Positions 15,687 to 21,537 of a stretch of 21,537 nucleotides of DNA are shown here, in pieces. The stretch is taken from contig CALDPJ010000402.1 of assembly GCA_937911795.1 (NCBI GenBank), positions 1 to 21,537 of the forward strand. Reading direction: 5' to 3'. The notes under the pieces were generated by a model. The model was not told where the DNA came from and ran no database searches. It saw nothing but the letters and a program-made list of their open reading frames with translations. Source of the DNA: an uncultured Flavobacteriales bacterium (GTDB taxonomy: Bacteria > Bacteroidota > Bacteroidia > Flavobacteriales_D > SKUL01). The translations under genes were made by a program, and so were the position numbers. The stretch's first letter is position 1. The number at the start of each line of letters is the position of its first letter.

Positions 15687-18005
15687 GTGTTGAAGCAATC
15701 AAAGAAAGTTCTCATACCGCTCGTAATTCTTGCAACCGTCGTTTTTACCTGGTGGTTGTTTTGCCTGCCGGAAAATTTATTCGATGATCCTGTTAGCACC
15801 GTTCTGAATGACCGCGACAACCAATTGCTCAATGCGCGGATTGCTGAAGATGGCCAATGGCGTTTTCCGGAGTCGGACAGCATTCCGGAGAAATTCGAAA
15901 TATGCTTGCTGGAGTTTGAAGATCGTAGGTTTCAAAATCACCCCGGAGTAGATTTTCGCGCCATTGCAAGGGCCATTCAACAGAATTGGGAAGCCGGAAA
16001 AATAGCGAGCGGAGCCAGCACCATCACCATGCAGTTGATGCGCATGAGCCGAAAAAACCGGAGGCGCTCGTGGTGGAATAAACTCATTGAAACCGCCATG
16101 GCAACGCGCGCTGAGTTTCGACATTCCAAAGAAGAACTGTTGAGAATGTATGCCTCTCACGCACCTTTCGGAGGAAATGTTGTCGGATTGGATGCTGCAA
16201 CCTGGCGATACTTTAGCAAACCAGCTCATTCCCTCACCTGGGCCGAAGCCGCGGTGTTGGCCGTGTTGCCCAATGCTCCGGGTTTGATTTACCCCGGACG
16301 AAGTCAGGAGGCATTGAAGTCCAAGCGCGATAATCTGCTGCACCGGCTCAAAGAAAACGGAACCATTGACGAAGAAACATATCGTCTTTCGCTGCTCGAG
16401 CCATTGCCCGGAACTCCGATCCCGCTTCCGAACCGCGCCCCTCACCTGCTGAACTTTTTGGCTTCTTCGACCCGGTCCGAAAATGCCATTCAATCTACCA
16501 TCGACGGAAGTTTGCAGGATGATTGCAACCGGCTGCTCAACCGGCACATGGAAATGTTGTCGTATAACCATGTCAGAAACGGCGCCATTCTGGTGGCGGA
16601 TGTGAACACGGGGGAGGTATTGGTGTATGCCGGAAATGTGCTGAACAGGTCTGGAAATTTTGGTGAAGCCAACGATATGATCCGCACACCGCGCAGTTCG
16701 GGCTCAGCGTTGAAGCCGTTTTTATACGGCATGATGCTTCAGCGTGGAAAAATGACTCCGCGGCAATTGGTGGCTGATATTCCAACGCAATATTCTGGTT
16801 TTGCTCCGAAGAATTTTGACGAGCAGTTTGCAGGTGCTGTGCATGCCAACGACGCACTCTCCCAGTCGTTGAATATTCCAGCCGTTCGCATGTTGAGAAG
16901 CTATGGCATACCTACTTTTCATCAGGATCTGAAGCAAATGGGTTTCACATCGGTCAACCGCCACGCCGGGCATTACGGATTGAGTCTGATACTTGGTGGC
17001 GCGGAAACCACCCTGTGGGAACTCGTTCGGGCGTATCGGGTTTTGGGGGCTCAGCTGAATCACCAACCTGGCCTCAACGCAGGACTGAACGTAGGATTCG
17101 ACACGCAGGAACCCGATATGAACTGGCCGATGGAAACCGGAGCGGCATGGGCCACCGCCGAAGCCATAACCGCGGGTAACCGACCGCGCGAAGATGCACA
17201 ATGGCGGGCATTTGCCGACGCGCAGAAAATTGCCTGGAAAACCGGAACCAGCTATGGCTTTCGAGACGCCTGGGCGGTAGGATTTAATAAAGACTATGTA
17301 GTCGGAATCTGGGTGGGCAATGCCAACGGTGCCGGTCGTCCGGGATTAACCGGTTTGAATGCGGCGGCTCCGCTGCTCTTTGAAGTATTCAATTTTCTGC
17401 CTCGATCGGCATGGTTCGAAAAACCTGTCGGCGAATTGCGTGCGGTGGAAATCTGCCGGCACAGCGGAATGCGCGCTTCAGAAAAATGCGGATCACTGGT
17501 CACAGAAGAAATTCCGGTGAGTAGCTTACCGGCTCAAAAGTGCCATTATTGTCGGTTTCTTCACCTTGATAAATCGGGAAAATATCGTGTGAATTCACAA
17601 TGTGCAAATCCAGCGGAAATAAACCGCGTTTCTCAGTTTGTGCTTCCACCGTTGCAGGAATGGTATTACAAACGCAATCATGCTAATTACCAGACAACTC
17701 CTCCGTGGTTTGCCGGTTGTAATCCTGACTGGAACGAGTCGCCGATGCACCTGATTTATCCGCGCGATGCCTCCCGAATTTTTATTCCGCGTGAACTGCA
17801 CGGCGAGAAGGAGAAAATCGTGTTGAAAGCCGCTCACCGAAATCCAAACAGCCGGTTGTTCTGGCACCTAGACGATGAATACCTCGGTGAAACTTCCGTG
17901 CATCACCACATGGAAATTCAGACGTTGCCGGGGAGGTTTCCGCTTACGCTGGTAGACGAGGATGGATATACGCTGGAGACGGTGATTGAGGTGGTAGATC
18001 GATGA
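15687..18005 (+). CDS. pbpC: Penicillin-binding protein 1C (peptidoglycan glycosyltransferase/transpeptidase)
   Basis: A bifunctional class A PBP of the 1C type. After a short basic N-terminus comes one membrane helix ('VLIPLVILATVVFTWWLF'). The GT51 domain has 'EDRRFQNHPGVDF', 'SGASTITMQL' and 'KLIETAMATRAE'. The transpeptidase has 'SSGSALKPF' (Ser-x-x-Lys), 'SLN' in 'SQSLNIPAV', and 'KTGTSYGFRDAWAVGF'. A four-cysteine stretch (CRHS...KCG...KCHYC) and a C-terminal biPBP_C-like domain follow, both normal for PBP1C. It builds and crosslinks peptidoglycan in the periplasm. The start is uncertain: an ATG at 15615 would overlap the A2M gene by 65 bases, and a TTG lies at 15669. I chose the GTG at 15687, preceded by GGAG (15673-15676) and lying seven bases after the A2M stop. 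It is translationally close to and surely co-transcribed with A2M. Confidence 0.92.
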   Translation: MLKQSKKVLIPLVILATVVFTWWLFCLPENLFDDPVSTVLNDRDNQLLNARIAEDGQWRFPESDSIPEKFEICLLEFEDRRFQNHPGVDFRAIARAIQQNWEAGKIASGASTITMQLMRMSRKNRRRSWWNKLIETAMATRAEFRHSKEELLRMYASHAPFGGNVVGLDAATWRYFSKPAHSLTWAEAAVLAVLPNAPGLIYPGRSQEALKSKRDNLLHRLKENGTIDEETYRLSLLEPLPGTPIPLPNRAPHLLNFLASSTRSENAIQSTIDGSLQDDCNRLLNRHMEMLSYNHVRNGAILVADVNTGEVLVYAGNVLNRSGNFGEANDMIRTPRSSGSALKPFLYGMMLQRGKMTPRQLVADIPTQYSGFAPKNFDEQFAGAVHANDALSQSLNIPAVRMLRSYGIPTFHQDLKQMGFTSVNRHAGHYGLSLILGGAETTLWELVRAYRVLGAQLNHQPGLNAGLNVGFDTQEPDMNWPMETGAAWATAEAITAGNRPREDAQWRAFADAQKIAWKTGTSYGFRDAWAVGFNKDYVVGIWVGNANGAGRPGLTGLNAAAPLLFEVFNFLPRSAWFEKPVGELRAVEICRHSGMRASEKCGSLVTEEIPVSSLPAQKCHYCRFLHLDKSGKYRVNSQCANPAEINRVSQFVLPPLQEWYYKRNHANYQTTPPWFAGCNPDWNESPMHLIYPRDASRIFIPRELHGEKEKIVLKAAHRNPNSRLFWHLDDEYLGETSVHHHMEIQTLPGRFPLTLVDEDGYTLETVIEVVDR

Positions 18006-18028
18006 AATTTACTGACCCTCCCCTTCAT

Positions 18029-18069
18029 CCCCTCCGTCTGAGGGGATTGTGCCAGGCGCGGGGAGCGCC
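18029..18069. terminator. Two G+C-rich hairpins between convergent genes
   Basis: CCCCTC (18029-18034) pairs with GAGGGG (18040-18045) across a five-base loop. GGCGC (18055-18059) pairs with GCGCC (18065-18069) across another five-base loop. They fill most of the 76-base gap between the convergent pbpC and nhaC ends, so a bidirectional terminator is plausible. No T-tract follows on either strand, so it may instead be a dispersed palindromic repeat. Confidence 0.4.
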
Positions 18070-18081
18070 AATTTCTGAAAA

Positions 18082-19680
18082 TTACTCCGGAACGGCTTTC
18101 CCAACTAACCGAATCACTCCGTAAAGCAACAACACTCCAACCGGCATCAACCAAAGTCCGTTAATTCCAGCAAACGCAGAAATTACAGCAAGAACAACCG
18201 CTACTGAACCAACTGTCAGCGCGTAAGGCAATTGGGTATTGACGTGCGCCATGTGATCTGTGGATGTAGACAGTGAGCTGAGAATGGTGGTATCGGAAAT
18301 CGGAGAGCAGTGATCTCCGAGCACAGAACCGGCAAGCACCGCCGAAACGACATGAAAAAAGATTTGCTGGGCCGTAGCGACATCACAACCGGCAGCCTCG
18401 CATACCGTCCAGCTGAGCGGCAACATCAACGGATAGAGAATGGCCATTGTCCCCCACGATGAGCCGGTAGAAAATGCCACCAGCGCCGCGAGAATAAAAG
18501 TCAATGCCGGAATCAACCAATACGGCACATTTCCTGTGATCAAACCGGTGAGGAATTCTGCGCTGTGCATTTGTTCGGTAATGGCCGCCAACGACCACGC
18601 CAGCACCAGAATCACAATCGCACCGATCATTGTTTTAAATCCGGTGAAAACCGTTTCAACCGATTCGCCGATAGAAAGAATGCGTTGAGAAATGGTCATT
18701 CCCAATGCGAGCGTCAATCCGGCCAATGACGACCACAACAGCGCCGTATACGAATCTGAACCACCGATGGTGAGGGCGAGTTTTCTGAAAAATCCGGTTT
18801 CTGCATCGTCCCAGATGGTGTCACTCCACCCGGTGACGAGCAATCCGGTAACGGTTCCAATAATCACTACGGCAATGGGCAGAATGGCATTGATCGATCT
18901 GAATTTGATTCCCTCTTCCGGTTGCAGCGCTTCGAGATCGGAGTTTTTGCCGGTATTGACCGCAGATCGCGTTGGATTTCCAGCACGTGCAATCTGCTCG
19001 GCCTTCAGCATCGGACCGTAATCCCGACGCATCCAAATCAGCATAAAAATAAATACGAGTGTCAATAGTGGGTAAAACGCATAAGCAAGCGAATTCACGA
19101 GCACGCCATAAGCGCCCATTGCAATATGTGTTTCTTCGGAATTAATAATCTGTAGTCCACTGTCGATGTACCCGAGTTGCGCGCCAATCCATGTGGTGAT
19201 CAATGCAATGGCTGCAACAGGAGCCGCAGTGCTATCGACAATGTAGGCCAGTTTTTCGCGTGAGATATTGAGCCGATCCGTCACCGGGCGCAAGGTATTC
19301 CCGACAACCAATGTATTCGCATAATCATCAAAAAAGATGGCGATTCCCATGGCCCAGGTGGTGAGCTGACCCGAGCGGGCATTGGTGGCGTATTTTGCCA
19401 AACGGTTCACCACGCCCATCATGCCACCGTTGCGGGATACCAGCGCTACAATTCCACCGATAAATAGTGAAAACAATATCACCGCCAGATGTCCCCAATC
19501 GTTGAGCGCGCCGATGATGTAGGTGTCGATCACCCGGAAAAAGCCACCGAACATTCCGCTCCAACCGGTGCCGTAATAGCCAACGCAACCCGCGCCGAAA
19601 AGTATTCCGAGGAAAAGGGAAATAATAACTTCTTTAAAAACCAGCGCAAGCACAATGGCAATGAGCGGAGGCAGTACCGA
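18082..19680 (-). CDS. nhaC: NhaC-type Na+/H+ antiporter, 5' end cut by the join
   Basis: A multi-helix inner-membrane antiporter of the NhaC family. Family features are clear: '[18 protein letters not shown]' near the N-terminus, '[15 protein letters not shown]', '[20 protein letters not shown]', '[22 protein letters not shown]', and '[16 protein letters not shown]' with '[17 protein letters not shown]' in the second half. It exchanges Na+ for H+ at the cytoplasmic membrane. A GTG at 19653 could be called as start, but the frame continues upstream as SVLPPLIAI, which is the usual NhaC sequence just before this point. The true start therefore lies further out and is lost where G+C-rich foreign DNA begins near 19680. 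The gene converges on pbpC. Its own promoter is missing from the window. Confidence 0.9.
   Translation of the reverse strand, partial: SVLPPLIAIVLALVFKEVIISLFLGILFGAGCVGYYGTGWSGMFGGFFRVIDTYIIGALNDWGHLAVILFSLFIGGIVALVSRNGGMMGVVNRLAKYATNARSGQLTTWAMGIAIFFDDYANTLVVGNTLRPVTDRLNISREKLAYIVDSTAAPVAAIALITTWIGAQLGYIDSGLQIINSEETHIAMGAYGVLVNSLAYAFYPLLTLVFIFMLIWMRRDYGPMLKAEQIARAGNPTRSAVNTGKNSDLEALQPEEGIKFRSINAILPIAVVIIGTVTGLLVTGWSDTIWDDAETGFFRKLALTIGGSDSYTALLWSSLAGLTLALGMTISQRILSIGESVETVFTGFKTMIGAIVILVLAWSLAAITEQMHSAEFLTGLITGNVPYWLIPALTFILAALVAFSTGSSWGTMAILYPLMLPLSWTVCEAAGCDVATAQQIFFHVVSAVLAGSVLGDHCSPISDTTILSSLSTSTDHMAHVNTQLPYALTVGSVAVVLAVISAFAGINGLWLMPVGVLLLYGVIRLVGKAVPE
19655..19680. other. Join 1: Bacteroidota DNA to G+C-rich actinobacterial DNA
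   Basis: On the minus strand the sequence still reads as NhaC N-terminus (LPPLIAIV). On the plus strand the same bases offer a GGAGG ribosome-binding site (19667-19671) eight bases before an ATG at 19680. Codon use and base composition change abruptly here. The break must lie within these bases. Confidence 0.8.
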
Positions 19681-19794
19681 TGAGCACGCAGAGCCCCCAC
19701 GCGCCGCACGCGTTCGTCGCCACCGTCGACGACGCGCTGTGGGTCGAGGTGGCCGGGTTCTTCGACGACGCGCAGCTCCTCGACCTCCTCCTGG
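19680..19794 (+). pseudogene. Short actinobacterial coding fragment, possibly carboxymuconolactone decarboxylase-like
   Basis: The plus-strand frame from the ATG at 19680 has strong G/C third-position bias. It reads '[19 protein letters not shown]' then 'AQLLDLLL' before losing sense at about 19794. The 'DALW...[12 protein letters not shown]' pattern resembles part of carboxymuconolactone decarboxylase (AhpD-like) family proteins from actinobacteria. In that family, though, it usually lies in the second half of the domain, so the ATG may be coincidental. On the other strand the same bases do not continue MetE. The fragment is broken by the next join and cannot make a functional protein. Family assignment is tentative. 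Confidence 0.35.
19772..19794. other. Join 2: shared 23-base stretch between the + fragment and metE
   Basis: These 23 bases encode 'AQLLDLLL' on the plus strand and 'QEEVEEL' of MetE on the minus strand. Each fits its own gene, but neither gene continues past the stretch. MetE sense is lost below it and the plus-strand gene's sense is lost above it. Confidence 0.7.
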
Positions 19795-21360
19795 CTCGGC
19801 ACCCGCGGGGAGTGGATGTCATAGACCCCCGGCCCTACCCCGCGTGCGAATCCTGCCTCCTGGAGCGCCGGCAGCACCTCCATCCGGGACCGCGCCGCCT
19901 CGATGCTCGTGACATCGGCGTCCAGACCGTCGATCGCCCCGATGACCTCGCCGAACTCCGAGTAGCACAGGTGGGTGTGCACCTGGGTCCGCGGGGCGGC
20001 CACCGCGGTGGCGAGCCGGAAGGCCCCCACCGACCAGTCGAGGTAGGCGGCGTGGTCCTTCTCGCGGAGCGGCAGGAGCTCGCGCAGGGCCGGTTCGTCG
20101 ACCTGGATCACCCCGATCCCCGCTTCCTCGAGGTCGGCGACCTCGTCCCGCAGGGCCAGGGCCACCTGCGCGGCGGTCTCGGCCAGCGGCTGGTCATCAC
20201 GCACGAACGACCAGGCGAGGATGGTCACCGGACCGGTGAGCATGCCCTTGACCGGCTTGTCGGTGAGCGAGGCGGCATACCTGGACCACTCGACGGTGAT
20301 CGGAGCCGGCCGGGTGACATCGCCCCACAGGATCGAGGGCCGGGTGCAGCGGCTGCCGTAGGACTGCACCCAGCCGTTCGCCGTGACCGCGAAGCCCTCG
20401 AGGTGCTCGGCGAAGTACTGGACCATGTCGTTGCGTTCGGCCTCGCCATGGACCAGCACGTCCAGGCCGAGCTGCTCCTGCAGGGCGATCACGCGGGCGA
20501 TCTCCTCGCGCATCGCCGCGGTGTACTCCTCGGTGCTCAGCTCGCCCTTGGTGTGCTGGGCGCGGGCCCGGCGGATCTCGGCGGTCTGCGGGAACGAGCC
20601 GATCGTCGTGGTGGGCAGCGGCGGCAGGTCCAGCACCTCGCGCTGGGCCGCGACCCGCTCGGCGTAGTCGGCCCTCCGGTAGTCGGCATCGGACAGTCCG
20701 GCGACCCGCTCGCGGACCTCGCTGCGTCGCACGCCGGGGTGCTCCTGGCGCGAGCGGCGCCGGTCGCGGGCGGTGGCGAGGGTCTCGGCCACCGCGTGGG
20801 GCCCCTCGACCAGGGCGGTGGCCACCGCGAGGACCTCCTCGACCTTCTGGTCGGCAAAGGCCAGCCACGACCTCAGCTGGGGGTCCAGGTCCGGCTCGCT
20901 GCCGACGTCGTACGGCACGTGCTGCAAGGAGGTGGAGGTGGCCACCGCCACCCGTCCCTCGCTGCGCGCGTCGGGGCCAAGGCGGTCGGCGAGGCGGCTC
21001 ACCTTGTCCAGCGCTACCTCCAGGTCGGCCCGCCAGACGTTGCGGCCGTTGACCACCCCGGCCACCACGGCGGTGTTCCCGAGCCGGCCGAGCACCTCGG
21101 CGGCGGGCACCTCACCCCGCACGAGGTCGATCCCCACCGACTCGACCCCGGCATCGGCCAGTACCGGCAGGGCGTCGTCGGCCGGACCGTAGGCGATCGG
21201 CACGAACAGTGCCGGCCGCTCGGGGCGGGACAGCTCGGCGGCCAGGACGGTGTAGGCGCGCTGCGTGGCGTCCAGCACCTCCTCGCGGGAGTGCCCCCAG
21301 TCGACGGCGAGCGCGGGCTCCTCGACCTGCACCCACGGTGCGCCGACCCGGGCCAGGGAG
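19772..21360 (-). pseudogene. metE: metE (cobalamin-independent methionine synthase), internal fragment
   Basis: About 530 residues of 5-methyltetrahydropteroyltriglutamate-homocysteine methyltransferase, against about 750-760 in a full enzyme. Recognisable in order: 'WVQVEEPAL', '[13 protein letters not shown]', '[14 protein letters not shown]', '[15 protein letters not shown]', '[20 protein letters not shown]', '[17 protein letters not shown]', '[15 protein letters not shown]', '[10 protein letters not shown]', '[11 protein letters not shown]' (zinc-site His and Cys), 'SIEAARS' (zinc-site Glu) and '[16 protein letters not shown]'. The last zinc cysteine (in 'NPDCGLKTR' of complete enzymes) and the whole C-terminus are missing, as are roughly the first 190-220 residues. 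Composition and codons are actinobacterial. The frame runs open into dnaJ on one side and into unrelated sequence on the other. It cannot encode active enzyme as it stands. Confidence 0.9.
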
Positions 21361-21371
21361 CGCAGCAGCTC
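21351..21371. other. Join 3: shared 21-base stretch between dnaJ and metE
   Basis: On the minus strand these 21 bases encode ELLRSLA. This fits the end of a DnaJ C-terminal domain ('[11 protein letters not shown]') and also the MetE helix before 'GAPWVQ'. DnaJ sequence lies on one side and MetE on the other, in the same frame. Confidence 0.7.
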
Positions 21372-21537
21372 CTCCTGCTCCCGCGTGACCCCCGTCGGCG
21401 TGTCGACGACCGCCCGGACCAGGAGGTCGCCCCGTCCCCGCCCGTCGAGGTGGGGCACCCCCCGCCCGCGCAGCCGGAACACCCGACCGGTCTGCGTGCC
21501 GGCAGGAACGAGGAGGTCCTCGACGCCGCCGGCGCCG
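21361..21537 (-). pseudogene. dnaJ: dnaJ C-terminal fragment, joined to metE
   Basis: The minus frame entering from the window edge reads '[19 protein letters not shown]', then '[20 protein letters not shown]', then '[13 protein letters not shown]'. This is the second C-terminal substrate-binding domain of the Hsp40 co-chaperone DnaJ, with the hallmark 'PAGTQ...F-R-L-RG-G-P' and 'GRGDL' motifs. J-domain, Gly/Phe region and zinc fingers would lie beyond the window. The DnaJ end ('[11 protein letters not shown]...') is replaced by MetE sequence without a stop codon. No DnaJ-MetE fusion enzyme is known to me, so I read this as an artificial or decayed join. The GTG at 21482 is inside the DnaJ domain and is not a start. 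Confidence 0.8.

Noticed and set aside
15777..16571. Minus-strand open frame of 264 residues inside pbpC
   Set aside because: Antisense to the glycosyltransferase domain, which carries all its motifs on the + strand.
20197..20868. Arg/Gly/Pro-rich open frames on both strands in the G+C-rich region
   Set aside because: Typical false frames in high-G+C DNA; the metE frame explains the bases.
19680..21537. Horizontal transfer of actinobacterial metE into a Bacteroidota genome
   Set aside because: No gene is complete, three unrelated fragments are joined within 2 kb at short shared stretches, and no mobility genes are present; an assembly chimera explains this better.
1..21537. tRNA, rRNA, CRISPR arrays, insertion sequences or phage genes
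   Set aside because: No cloverleaf-like, rRNA-like, repeat-spacer or transposase sequence was seen on reading both strands.

Overview
The window is two kinds of DNA joined together. Bases 1 to about 19,660 are moderate-G+C DNA from a member of the Bacteroidota. Gene content, family-level resemblance and several copies of the Bacteroidota -7 promoter element (TAnnTTTG) support this. The genus cannot be named from what is visible; an uncultured Flavobacteriales- or Sphingobacteriales-like bacterium is plausible. From about 19,680 to the end the DNA is strikingly G+C-rich and reads as actinobacterial housekeeping genes, none of them complete.

Layout of the Bacteroidota part: the tail of a TPR protein (+); a pirin (+); a ChaA-type CaCA cation/proton antiporter (+); a convergent BaiN/YhiN-type (HI0933-like) flavoprotein (-); an MtfA-like zinc peptidase with extra membrane segments (-); a divergent MMPL/RND exporter (+) whose 3' end overlaps a small convergent exported protein (-); an antitoxin/PIN-toxin pair (+); a TerC-family membrane protein (+); a large alpha-2-macroglobulin lipoprotein followed directly by penicillin-binding protein 1C (+); and an NhaC-type Na+/H+ antiporter (-) cut at its 5' end by the join.

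The clearest functional unit is the A2M-PBP1C pair. It is a known bacterial arrangement in which a surface protease trap is linked to a peptidoglycan synthase, presumably to protect and repair the envelope. The antitoxin/PIN operon has a good promoter and a candidate operator. The other genes are mostly single transport and envelope functions.

The end of the window is a mosaic: a short + strand coding fragment, then a central piece of metE (-), then the C-terminal piece of dnaJ (-). Each of the three joins falls on a stretch of about 20-23 bases that reads sensibly in both flanking genes. This is the pattern expected of false joins by a short-k-mer metagenome assembler. I judge it more likely to be an assembly chimera than transferred DNA. 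I found no convincing undescribed biological system; the join pattern is the most important observation.
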